A DNA stretch of 64,000 nucleotides, taken from the NCBI GenBank assembly GCA_902574355.1, contig CACGNN010000004.1, positions 54,365 through 118,364 on the forward strand. The letters run 5' to 3'. The notes below the pieces were generated by a model. It did no database searches and was not told the DNA's origin. It saw only the letters and a program-made list of their open reading frames with translations. This stretch comes from an uncultured SAR86 cluster bacterium (GTDB taxonomy: Bacteria > Pseudomonadota > Gammaproteobacteria > Magnimaribacterales > Magnimaribacteraceae). Of this stretch, positions 18,768-26,555 are shown piece after piece. The first letter of the stretch is position 1. The number at the start of each line of letters is the position of its first letter. Made by a program: the position numbers and the translations under genes.

Positions 18768-19826
18768 ATGTTTAAGTCATTTTATTTCTCTCTATTTCTA
18801 GTTTTTTCGATAAATATTTCTGCTGAACCTATGGATCATATGGATCATATGGATCATATGAAAAATCATAGCGCTAAGATGCATGGGCCAATAGGATTAA
18901 TGGGCGATCATTTTCATCGCAAGGGTGAATCAATGATATCTATTAGGTATATGAAAATGTCTATGAACCACAATTATCTTGGTACTAATAAATTAATGGA
19001 TCTGAATATTTTGGAGCTTCCCAATCCTGCTGGTATGCCTAAAAATCTAAGCGTTGTGCCACAGGATATGGATATGGATATGGTTATGCTTGGTGGGATG
19101 TATGCCCCTTCTGATTACATTACCTTAATGGGCATGATCATGCTAGAACAGAAATCTATGGATCTAAGGACTTATAAACCAATGATGGCAAGAGATATAG
19201 TTGGAGATTTCTCAACGAGATCTTCTGGATTGTCTTCTATTAGTTTGTCACTACTATTCAAAATCCTAGATAGAGATGGATCTAAATTTCATGCTCAACT
19301 TGGTTTGGAAAATAGTAGTGGTAAAAATGATTTTAAAGATAATGTGCTTACACCAATGGGAGCTATTAATGAGATGATACTTCCTTACGGGATGCAATTA
19401 GGAGATAAGTCGTACACCCTGCTGAGTGCACTTACTTATTCAAAAACTTACGAGATATGGAAATTTGGCAGTCAGATAAAATCTAGAATTAACGTAAAGG
19501 ATGATCAATGGAATTTTGGCGATTCTTATGAAACTAACCTCTGGTTACAAAGAGATCTAAATCAGATTACTGCTTGGTCATTAAGATTGAAATTTCAGGA
19601 TATTGAATCAATAAAAGGGAACAATAAAAATATAAACGCTCCTGTCCAAACCGCTAACCCTTTAAACTACGGTGGTAAAATTTTAACATCAGGGATAGGT
19701 TTAAATATTATGTTGCCGAAAGGCAGTATGGGATTAGAATTATATAAACCTATCACGCAAGATTTACATGGTCCTCAAATGGGAATGAACTGGGGATTGC
19801 AGGTAGGATACCATCTTTCTTTTTAG
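18768..19826 (+). CDS. Met/His-rich outer-membrane beta-barrel protein
   Basis: A 352-residue protein with a signal peptide of about 19 residues, a mature N terminus made of three MDH units followed by further Met and His residues, and a long body of alternating polar and hydrophobic strands that fits an outer-membrane barrel. The body resembles proteins annotated as transporters of the phenol-degradation MetA-like family, often found with copper-handling genes. The Met/His-rich start would suit Cu(I)/Cu(II) binding. It begins 8 bases after typA. Function is inferred from composition only. Confidence 0.6.
   Translation: MFKSFYFSLFLVFSINISAEPMDHMDHMDHMKNHSAKMHGPIGLMGDHFHRKGESMISIRYMKMSMNHNYLGTNKLMDLNILELPNPAGMPKNLSVVPQDMDMDMVMLGGMYAPSDYITLMGMIMLEQKSMDLRTYKPMMARDIVGDFSTRSSGLSSISLSLLFKILDRDGSKFHAQLGLENSSGKNDFKDNVLTPMGAINEMILPYGMQLGDKSYTLLSALTYSKTYEIWKFGSQIKSRINVKDDQWNFGDSYETNLWLQRDLNQITAWSLRLKFQDIESIKGNNKNINAPVQTANPLNYGGKILTSGIGLNIMLPKGSMGLELYKPITQDLHGPQMGMNWGLQVGYHLSF
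18831..18857 (+). repeat. Triple 9-base tandem repeat encoding Met-Asp-His
   Basis: Three exact in-frame copies of ATGGATCAT lie just after the predicted signal-peptide cleavage site of the barrel protein. The copies use identical codons, which suggests recent slippage. Confidence 0.9.
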
Positions 19827-19888
19827 GTTTATGTTAGTCATGGCTAAAGGTCTGATAATATAAGTAGCTTAATTATAAGGAGATCAAT

Positions 19889-20182
19889 ATGACAGTTAGT
19901 GTCTTGCTAGAAGGAACCCTCAAAGAAGGTGAAAAGGATAACTTTACCAGTATTTGTACTGAAGCCTTTAAGGTCACTAGAGCCTATGATGGGTGCCAGG
20001 GAATTGACCTTACATACAATACAGAAAATCCAAATAACTGGGTCTTTACTGAAGTATGGGATAGTAAAGAACACTATGATAGATATCTTCAATTTAGAAC
20101 AGATGATGGTACTTTAGATGCTGTTGCGGCGCTTTGTGAAGCAGCACCGTCAATTAGAATATTTGACATCATCCAAACATAA
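19889..20182 (+). CDS. Antibiotic biosynthesis monooxygenase (ABM) domain protein
   Basis: A 97-residue single-domain protein of the dimeric alpha/beta-barrel ABM family. The NWVFTEVWDSKEHYDRYLQ segment is the family signature. Members are small monooxygenases or quinol-related enzymes without cofactor. A good ribosome-binding site (AAGGAG) precedes the ATG. It is followed after 9 bases by a saccharopine-dehydrogenase-like gene and then DoxX, so the three may form one unit. Confidence 0.75.
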   Translation: MTVSVLLEGTLKEGEKDNFTSICTEAFKVTRAYDGCQGIDLTYNTENPNNWVFTEVWDSKEHYDRYLQFRTDDGTLDAVAALCEAAPSIRIFDIIQT

Positions 20183-20191
20183 AATAAATTC

Positions 20192-21391
20192 ATGAAAGTA
20201 TTGGCTCTTGGTGGAAGTGGCGGAATGGGCAGATTTGCCGTCGCAACCTGTATGGCCTTTGATAATGTTAGTGAGGTAATTGTTGCTGACATTAATGCTG
20301 ATGCTGCAATAGCATTTGCAACATCTATGAACGAAAAAGTCTCAGGTATTGGTTTGGATGTAACGGATACTAATGCACTAAAGTCGGAAATGGAAAAAGT
20401 AGATGTGGTTATAAATACCGTAGGTCCCTTCTATAAATATGGACCTCCGATTTTAGAAGCTGCTATTGATAAATCCTGCCACTACCTTGATATAAATGAC
20501 GACTGGGAGCCGACCTTAGAAATGCTTGCGTTACACGAAAAGGCAGAAAGTAACTCAATAACAGCGATTCTTGGAATGGGTGCAAGTCCAGGTCTTACAA
20601 ATATGCTTGGAGCTGCTGCGATACAAGAATTAGATGAAACTGAGACACTTTATACAGGCTGGACTATGGATGGTGCTGCGCCAGAGGAAGAATCATCCCA
20701 GTCTGGACTGAATGCCGCCATGATTCATGCCGTTCAGCAAATGACTGGAAAGGTCAGAATACAAGATAAGGGTGAGGCAAAGATGGTCAAGCCATTGAAA
20801 GAAATTGAAGTCGATTTACCTGGTTTTAATAAATTTAAACCTCGTATTTTTGGACATCCAGAAGCAATTACTTTTCCTCATCACTTTGATTCGATCAAAA
20901 ATAGCATTAATTTAGCTCACGGCAGTGGCTTCGGTTTACTCAAATGGATTATGAAACTTGTCGATTGGAAAATTATCTCTGTAGAAAAAGCTGCAAGTAT
21001 CGTCCAGAATCTATCTTCAGATAAAAGAAAAGAACTTGAAGAGGCGGGAATGGAAAATGGGATTGATCTAAGCGGTGCAAATTCTGAAGATCCTCCTCCT
21101 CTGTATGCGGTAGCCTCAGGAAAGAAAGACGGTCAAGAGGCAGCATGCACAGCAACATTCAAATCCTCCGGTCTGATAAGTATGGGTGAAGCTACGGGTA
21201 TTCCCCTGGCTTGTGGCTTAAAGCTTTTAATAGATGGAAAAATTCAAAAAAAAGGAGTTTTTGCTCCTGAGGGAGCCATAAATCCTTATGATTTTTTTAA
21301 AGAACTAAATGGTATGAGTGATGCTCTGGATCTCGATGAAGATATCAATACAAATGGACCAGAAATGGTTAATATATTTAGAAGTTGGTAA
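20192..21391 (+). CDS. Saccharopine dehydrogenase-like NAD(P)-binding protein
   Basis: A 399-residue oxidoreductase with an N-terminal Rossmann fold (LALGGSGGMGRFAV) followed by VDVVINTVGPFYKYG and the HYLDINDDWEPTLEM segment typical of the saccharopine dehydrogenase NADP-binding family. Relatives include trans-acting enoyl reductases and carboxynorspermidine-type enzymes, so the name does not imply lysine metabolism. The substrate is not deducible. It lies between the ABM and DoxX genes. Confidence 0.75.
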   Translation: MKVLALGGSGGMGRFAVATCMAFDNVSEVIVADINADAAIAFATSMNEKVSGIGLDVTDTNALKSEMEKVDVVINTVGPFYKYGPPILEAAIDKSCHYLDINDDWEPTLEMLALHEKAESNSITAILGMGASPGLTNMLGAAAIQELDETETLYTGWTMDGAAPEEESSQSGLNAAMIHAVQQMTGKVRIQDKGEAKMVKPLKEIEVDLPGFNKFKPRIFGHPEAITFPHHFDSIKNSINLAHGSGFGLLKWIMKLVDWKIISVEKAASIVQNLSSDKRKELEEAGMENGIDLSGANSEDPPPLYAVASGKKDGQEAACTATFKSSGLISMGEATGIPLACGLKLLIDGKIQKKGVFAPEGAINPYDFFKELNGMSDALDLDEDINTNGPEMVNIFRSW

Positions 21392-21419
21392 TTAAATTTT
21401 TAGAATGTAGAGTAAACAA

Positions 21420-21863
21420 ATGGAAAAAATAAATAACTTTTTTGACGGAATCGCAGCGCCTTTAAGTGGCATTGCTGATTGGCTTTTAAGGCTAGGCCTT
21501 GGCATAGCTTTCTTTTTACATGGATATGGAAAATTACCTATTTCTGATGGTTTTATAGGTTATCTAGACTCTAAGGGAGTTCCTCTAGCAGAGGCAGCTG
21601 CTTACTTAGTTGCGTGGGGAGAAATATTAGCTGGATTGGGGATAATAGTAGGTGGGATTTTGGCGAAACCAATGGTCCAACTAGGTCACTTAATCACTAG
21701 AGTATCAGGTGGAGCAATAGGAGTAATAATGATATTCGCTTTGTTAATTGCCCACTCAGATTGGGGAATATTCTTCGGAGAAAGAGGATCTGTTCTCTTT
21801 GCCAGCGAGCAATTATTTCTTTTGCTATTAGGAACTTTCTACGCTATCAGGGGCAATAACTAA
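21420..21863 (+). CDS. DoxX family membrane protein
   Basis: A 147-residue integral membrane protein with four predicted transmembrane segments. LLRLGLGIAFFLHGYGKL near residue 24 and AYLVAWGEILAGLGIIVGG are the DoxX signature. Family members are quinone-linked subunits or membrane redox accessory proteins of uncertain role. It closes the ABM-saccharopine-like unit and converges on the cupin gene with a 17-base gap. Confidence 0.8.
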   Translation: MEKINNFFDGIAAPLSGIADWLLRLGLGIAFFLHGYGKLPISDGFIGYLDSKGVPLAEAAAYLVAWGEILAGLGIIVGGILAKPMVQLGHLITRVSGGAIGVIMIFALLIAHSDWGIFFGERGSVLFASEQLFLLLLGTFYAIRGNN

Positions 21864-21880
21864 ATTTTTAAGATTGAAGC

Positions 21881-22336
21881 TTAAGCTGAATATTCTTCGT
21901 TTAGCTCTTGCAAAGCCTCGAAATTCATCATTTGAACAACTTCCATATTTTCGTCCAAAAGTTCATATATTGGATCGGTAGTTGTATAAGGACGTAGACT
22001 GAAATAAACAATAACATCTTCATCTCCGCCACCTTCCGTGTGAGGTTCACCAGGAGTGCCTGCCTTGAATACTCCTGCAGGACGAATACTTTTCAAGCTT
22101 CCATCAGGGTAGTAAGTTTTTAACTCGCCTTGTACAGTAAAAGTACTATAGTTAGAGCAATGTCTATGCATTTGGATCTTTTCATTAGCAGAGAATTTAA
22201 ATAAGAGATCAACTATTTTGGCGTTCTCATCTACATTCAAAAAGGACAAGGACACATGGTCCAAGGGTTCTCCATCTGGTCCGGGTGCAGGTTTCCAGTC
22301 TATTTCAGACTCATTGAATTGAATTAAATTTTCCAT
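21881..22336 (-). CDS. Cupin-domain protein (ChrR-like)
   Basis: A 151-residue single-cupin protein. The metal-binding motif 1 reads QMHRHCSNYSTFTVQGE, with two His and a Glu, and the second motif is GEPHTEGGGDEDV with a His. The arrangement resembles the cupin half of ChrR-type anti-sigma factors and small dioxygenase-like cupins, but no anti-sigma domain is attached. It is a monocistronic minus-strand gene. Function is unknown. Confidence 0.7.
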   Translation of the reverse strand: MENLIQFNESEIDWKPAPGPDGEPLDHVSLSFLNVDENAKIVDLLFKFSANEKIQMHRHCSNYSTFTVQGELKTYYPDGSLKSIRPAGVFKAGTPGEPHTEGGGDEDVIVYFSLRPYTTTDPIYELLDENMEVVQMMNFEALQELNEEYSA

Positions 22337-22383
22337 AGTTTTCTCCGTATATATTCCTTTAGATCATTATATTATCTTTAAAA

Positions 22384-22417
22384 AAAAAGGGTCAAGATTC
22401 GTATCTTAACCCTTTTT
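22384..22417 (-). terminator. Rho-independent terminator after the TonB receptor gene
   Basis: A 15-base stem (AAAAAGGGT-AAGAT with one mismatch) closes over a four-base loop and has poly-T on either strand because of the flanking A and T runs. It lies 50 bases past the receptor stop codon, before the cupin gene, and is the clearest terminator in the window. It probably ends the oxidase-assembly/receptor transcript. Confidence 0.85.
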
Positions 22418-22466
22418 ACTGTGGTGCCTTTAGTACAAAAAGCTAGCTTTTTAGAAGCATATCTAA

Positions 22467-24707
22467 CTAAAACTTATAGTTAAATTTAGCTCCGTAATTT
22501 CTGCCAGCTAAAGGTACTTGATTCTTTACAAATGATGAGTGATTTCTTGCAACTTCATCCTGTAAATTGCTTCCAAAAATAGAAACTTTTAGTTCAGCTG
22601 AACCTGGTAAATCATAGGTTTTTGTTAACCTAGCATTTAACATTTGATAGGATTCAGTGACAGTCTCTCCCTCTCCTATTTCATCTTGCTCATCAACATC
22701 TTTCAAGCTCATTTTGAAAACCCAATCATTCTCAACGTAAGTCAAAGAATAGATATTTCTTGCGGGATTTATTCTAGGCACATTGTGTCCATCTGAAAAT
22801 TCCGCATCTACTTCATCTCTTCCAAATGATAAGGTTAAATCGCCCGATCCTAAACTTAAAGTTGTACCAATCTCGAATTCATAGCCTTTGAATTCTGCAT
22901 CTTCTTGTATGTAATTGGCATGAATTAGATTTGCATGCTCGGGATGCGCGTGAGGATCTGCACTTGCATTAGGATCATGATCATCGTGATCGTCGTGATC
23001 GTCGTGATCGTCGTGATCGTCGTGATCGTCGTGATCGTCGAGCTCATCTTGCAGTGTTATGTAATTATCTACATCATTTATGTAGTAACTCGCTGTTGCA
23101 TAAAAGTTACCATTATCAAAGTTTAGCGTTATGTCGAAATTATCTGATGTTTCACTTTGAAGATTTGGATTACCCGTTTCAAGCCTTCCAGTTGCCATGT
23201 GTGGACCATTCATAAAGAGCTCGATTACAGAAGGCAATCTTTCAACGCTAGCAAAACCTAGGCTTATATCGAGACTATCACTTATATCTCTACCCAAGGT
23301 AAGAGCGAAGCTATTAGTGTCGTCATCTACTTTATAGTAGTCGATATCTCCATGATCTTCATCGGTCACACTGCCCGTTCTTTCTATTTGATCAAGTCGG
23401 AAACCTGCATCAAGATAAAATAGGTCTAAGTCCGTACTGACGAAATAACCAAAAGTAAACTCTTCATTATTAGCGGGGTTCATGAATGCCTCTTCACCAA
23501 CTATAGAAGAGTCCTCATCAACAAAATTAAGTGCTACTTTTTGAGTAAATGCGTCTGTTGATAAATCAAAGATAGCTCCGTACTCTGTTGCGTCATTTGT
23601 GAAAACTGTAGGCGCATGTTCATCCTCACCTGCATGATCATCATGGCCCTCTTCTTCAGCATGAGCCTCTGTGAGAGAATACTCTGTATCTCTCCAATTA
23701 TAACTCACGGAGTTAATGAGACTTCCATTCATATTGTATAAACCAGCCAGGTTATAACTCGTTTGATCTGTAGTTGAAAAAATCCTCTCTCCTTCATGCT
23801 CATCGTGATCGTCGTGATCGTCGTGATCGTCGTGATCGTCGTGATCGTCACCTTCAGTTGCATGAGGGTCAGCATGCTCATCACCGTGGTCATCACCATG
23901 AAATGGTATTCCGTATAGGCTTTCTAAATTGTCATAACCTATTCCGAAATATCCCCAATCTCCTGTTCTTGAGATACCAAACTGCTTTGCTTCAGAAGCA
24001 AAGTCGGAATTCTCAACATAGGATAGCATCTCTTCATCATGATCATCATGATCATCATCATGAATTACAGCATTATCAGGAATATCAAAATTACCTAATT
24101 CAGTATTTTTATAACCAAGACTAAAATTAAGCCATCCACCTAAGAGGTTTTTGTAATTGAACTCTTGAATATCACCATCATTTGCAGATTGAGTTTCCAA
24201 TCCTGCATTAACTTCTTGACCATCAAAATCCTCCCTAGCAATGGTATTGTTTACAACATTGATAATTCCACCAATAGTTCCATTGGCATAAAGTAAAGAG
24301 GATGGTCCTTTGATGATTTCAATTTGTTCGATGTCATGTAAATCAACATCATTTAAATGGTCTACACCAAGTCCTGAGACATCTCTATTGACCATTCCAT
24401 TTTTTAGAATTTTCACTCGAGGTCCAGACATACCTCTTATGATTGGCTGACCAACTGCCGCACCATAATCGGCAATTGAAACACCTAAGTAACTATCAAC
24501 TGCTTCTCCTAGTGAAGTAGTTGCGTCATCTTTTATTTCATCGCCATCGATTACGTATAGAGGATTTAATATCCTGCTTGTATTAAGTATTGAAGAAGTA
24601 ACTACAACTTCGTCTACTTTCTCTGTATCAAGAGGTGCCGGTTCATCAGCATTTATTTGCGTTACTATTAAGCTCATCGCCATGAGCATATAAAAGGAAA
24701 CTTTCAT
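22467..24707 (-). CDS. TonB-dependent outer-membrane receptor, ZnuD-like, with Asp-Asp-His repeats
   Basis: A 746-residue outer-membrane active transporter. It has a 20-residue signal peptide; a TonB-box-like VDEVVVTSS; a plug domain (about residues 30-150) with GQPIIRGMSGPRVKILKNG and IEIIKGPSSLLYANGTIGG; and a barrel ending in F (YGAKFNYKF). The plug pattern, including DH in GVDHLND, matches ZnuD-type zinc receptors. Four His/Asp-rich loops lie at about residues 215-227, 268-305, 345-360 and 555-595, two of them built from perfect DDH tandem repeats. These favour Zn or Cu capture. It follows sco1 and a small His-rich gene on the same strand and ends at a strong terminator. Metal identity is inferred. 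Confidence 0.88.
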   Translation of the reverse strand: MKVSFYMLMAMSLIVTQINADEPAPLDTEKVDEVVVTSSILNTSRILNPLYVIDGDEIKDDATTSLGEAVDSYLGVSIADYGAAVGQPIIRGMSGPRVKILKNGMVNRDVSGLGVDHLNDVDLHDIEQIEIIKGPSSLLYANGTIGGIINVVNNTIAREDFDGQEVNAGLETQSANDGDIQEFNYKNLLGGWLNFSLGYKNTELGNFDIPDNAVIHDDDHDDHDEEMLSYVENSDFASEAKQFGISRTGDWGYFGIGYDNLESLYGIPFHGDDHGDEHADPHATEGDDHDDHDDHDDHDDHDEHEGERIFSTTDQTSYNLAGLYNMNGSLINSVSYNWRDTEYSLTEAHAEEEGHDDHAGEDEHAPTVFTNDATEYGAIFDLSTDAFTQKVALNFVDEDSSIVGEEAFMNPANNEEFTFGYFVSTDLDLFYLDAGFRLDQIERTGSVTDEDHGDIDYYKVDDDTNSFALTLGRDISDSLDISLGFASVERLPSVIELFMNGPHMATGRLETGNPNLQSETSDNFDITLNFDNGNFYATASYYINDVDNYITLQDELDDHDDHDDHDDHDDHDDHDDHDPNASADPHAHPEHANLIHANYIQEDAEFKGYEFEIGTTLSLGSGDLTLSFGRDEVDAEFSDGHNVPRINPARNIYSLTYVENDWVFKMSLKDVDEQDEIGEGETVTESYQMLNARLTKTYDLPGSAELKVSIFGSNLQDEVARNHSSFVKNQVPLAGRNYGAKFNYKF
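22973..23042 (-). repeat. 9-base tandem repeat encoding (Asp-Asp-His)7
   Basis: About seven copies of a 9-base unit (GATCGTCGT on the plus strand) with almost no codon variation encode a DDH array at residues 555-578 of the receptor. The sequence uniformity indicates replication slippage, so copy number may vary between strains. Confidence 0.92.
23801..23850 (-). repeat. Second 9-base tandem repeat encoding (Asp-Asp-His)5
   Basis: The same 9-base unit as the array at 22973-23042 is repeated about five times, encoding DDH copies at residues 286-302 of the receptor. Having two separate arrays of the same unit in one gene allows recombination between them as well as slippage. Confidence 0.92.
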
Positions 24708-24726
24708 GTTTTCTCCTAAATTTAAA

Positions 24727-24744
24727 TTAAAAAATATTTTTTAA
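24727..24744. promoter_or_regulatory. Perfect 18-base AT palindrome upstream of the receptor gene
   Basis: TTAAAAAATATTTTTTAA is a perfect inverted repeat in the 43-base gap between the small His-rich gene and the receptor. It may be an operator, an mRNA hairpin or simply AT-rich sequence. It does not match a classical Zur or Fur box closely. Confidence 0.3.
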
Positions 24745-24750
24745 ATAAAC

Positions 24751-25032
24751 TTAAGTGTTTGGTGGTGCCCTAGCACTGAAATTACCAGAATAAAGTAAAA
24801 ATTGATCATCTACGGAACTAATTGAAATGCTCGTTACTAAGACATATTCCTCATTAACTTTCGGATCTTGCGCTTTAAATGACTCTGTTTCACAAACTTG
24901 ACAATCAGCAGACGGATGAACCTCATGGTGATGGTCATCTTCTTCTTCAAAAGAGTGTATGATTGGATCGGCTGAAATGCCAATCACAAAAAGCAACCCT
25001 AAGATGAGTGTAAGTTTTCGTTTCAAGATCAT
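24751..25032 (-). CDS. Small exported His-rich CxxC protein
   Basis: A 93-residue protein with a signal peptide (about residues 1-21), a His/Glu-rich stretch EEEDDHHHEVHP, a CQVC motif at residues 44-47 and a C-terminal ARAPP motif. I recall similar small CxxC proteins ending in RAPP (DUF2946-like) near metal receptors, but I cannot confirm membership. It lies 21 bases after sco1 and 43 bases before the ZnuD-like receptor. A periplasmic metal-binding partner of the receptor or of Sco1 is the most likely role; this is inference from composition and position. Confidence 0.6.
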   Translation of the reverse strand: MILKRKLTLILGLLFVIGISADPIIHSFEEEDDHHHEVHPSADCQVCETESFKAQDPKVNEEYVLVTSISISSVDDQFLLYSGNFSARAPPNT

Positions 25033-25053
25033 AATAGATAGCGCAATATAAGT

Positions 25054-25680
25054 TTAATTTATCGCGGAAGCAAGGGCTTTTATAATCTTATCTGTGTCAT
25101 GCGGAGCTCTAAAAAAACCAGCATATTCACCATCAGGATTTATCAAAACTAAGCTTCCAGAATGGTCTACAGTGTAGTTAGGTTCAGTATTGTTAACTAC
25201 AGGAAAAAAAGGCGCATTTACTTGAGTTGAAAACCTATAAATCTGATCAATTTCACCAGTAAGGCCGATGAATTCGCTATCAAAGTTATCAAGATAAACT
25301 CTTAAATTCTCAGGTTTATCTCGATCTGGGTCCACCGAGACAAGAAAGATCCTTGTTTTCTGTGCAATATCACCTAATGATTCTTTCACGTCAGACATTT
25401 GTTTCATGGTTAAAGGGCAAATATCAGGGCAGTAAGTGAAACCAAAAAATAGAATATTCCATTTGTTCTTGAATTGCTCAGGAAGAAAAGTTAGTCCCTT
25501 ATCGTCGATTAACTGAAATTCGGAAAGTTGTCTTGGTGGATCTATAAAATATGCCCCCAGCATTTTGTATTCATCTTGGGTTAGTTCTCTTGGTGTATAA
25601 AATCTTGATAAGAATAAAGCTAATATTAATGCTATCAATCCTAGACAGCTGGCAACGGTTATAAATATTCCTCTACTCAT
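25054..25680 (-). CDS. SCO1/SenC copper chaperone for cytochrome c oxidase
   Basis: A 208-residue membrane-anchored thioredoxin-fold protein that helps deliver copper to the CuA centre of oxidase subunit II. One N-terminal transmembrane segment is followed by the copper-binding CPDIC motif (in FGFTYCPDICPLTMKQM) and the third ligand His in VDHSGSLVLI. Its ATG overlaps the ctaB stop (ATGA), indicating translational coupling. It sits at the end of the conserved surf1-ctaA-ctaB-sco1 block. Confidence 0.93.
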   Translation of the reverse strand: MSRGIFITVASCLGLIALILALFLSRFYTPRELTQDEYKMLGAYFIDPPRQLSEFQLIDDKGLTFLPEQFKNKWNILFFGFTYCPDICPLTMKQMSDVKESLGDIAQKTRIFLVSVDPDRDKPENLRVYLDNFDSEFIGLTGEIDQIYRFSTQVNAPFFPVVNNTEPNYTVDHSGSLVLINPDGEYAGFFRAPHDTDKIIKALASAIN

Positions 25681-26552
25681 AGGTAAATAAAATGATCGAT
25701 TAGCATCGCTGCGAATAAAGCAGCCAGATAAAATATGGAATAAGCAAAGGTAGGCATCGCAAGAGCATTAGTATCGTCTCTGTATAGCCTGAAAGAATAA
25801 ACTAAAAAAATTAACCCCAGTAGAAGTGCTGAAATCAAATAGATTTCACCAAACATCTTAACAGTATATGGAAGCATAGTAGCGACGATAAGGAGTACTG
25901 TATAAAGAAGTATATGTTGTTTTGTGAAAGGAACTCCTTTTTGTACAGGCAACATAGGAACCTCTGCATCAGCATAATCATCAACTCTATAAACGGCCAA
26001 GGCCCAGAAATGAGGAGGAGTCCAAACCATAATTATAAGAACAAGTAGTAAAGCATTTGGTTCTATCGTATTGGAGATTGCCGTCCATCCGAGTAATGGT
26101 GGCATCGCACCGGCAAGACCTCCTATAACAATGTTTTGGCTTGTCATGAATTTAAGGTATTTTGTATAAATAAACCCATAAAATATAAAAGTCAGAGTTG
26201 TCAGAATCCATGTGAGGAAATTGGTGAAATACAAAAGCATTAATGCACCAACTACATATAAAAGGACAGAAAAACTTATGGCTGCCTTATCTGTAATATC
26301 ACCCATCACTAATGGTCTTTCAGAGGTTCGAATCATCTTCGAATCAATTTGCTTATCAAAAAAATGATTTATGACAGCGGATGATGCGGCCAAGAAGCTT
26401 ATTCCAATCAATCCAAAAAAGAATACTTCTATTGGAGGATTAAAATCCGATCCGATGAGCATCCCACTTGCACAAGATACAAACAAAAGTGCTTGTACGC
26501 CTGGCTTGGTCAGCTCTAGATAGCCTCTCCAATTTGATAAAACTCCCGTCAT
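25677..26552 (-). CDS. ctaB: Protoheme IX farnesyltransferase (heme O synthase)
   Basis: A 291-residue polytopic membrane prenyltransferase of the UbiA superfamily that adds a farnesyl group to heme B, giving heme O. The prenyl-diphosphate-binding motif reads NHFFDKQIDSKMIRTSERPL and a second motif lies in YRVDDYADAEVPMLP. About eight or nine hydrophobic segments are visible. It follows ctaA by 3 bases, in the biosynthetic neighbourhood expected for an aa3-type oxidase. CyoE is the synonym. Confidence 0.95.
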   Translation of the reverse strand: MTGVLSNWRGYLELTKPGVQALLFVSCASGMLIGSDFNPPIEVFFFGLIGISFLAASSAVINHFFDKQIDSKMIRTSERPLVMGDITDKAAISFSVLLYVVGALMLLYFTNFLTWILTTLTFIFYGFIYTKYLKFMTSQNIVIGGLAGAMPPLLGWTAISNTIEPNALLLVLIIMVWTPPHFWALAVYRVDDYADAEVPMLPVQKGVPFTKQHILLYTVLLIVATMLPYTVKMFGEIYLISALLLGLIFLVYSFRLYRDDTNALAMPTFAYSIFYLAALFAAMLIDHFIYL

Positions 26553-26555
26553 AAA

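Noticed and set aside
22973..23042. Short direct repeats suggestive of a CRISPR array
   Set aside because: The units are 9 bases with no spacers and encode DDH in frame; there are no cas genes.
22935..23126. Plus-strand open frame rich in Ile and Val repeats
   Set aside because: It is the antisense reading of the DDH repeat of the receptor gene and has no homology-like structure or ribosome-binding site.
23774..24124. Plus-strand open frame with Arg-Asp repeats
   Set aside because: Also an antisense shadow of the second DDH repeat array in the receptor.
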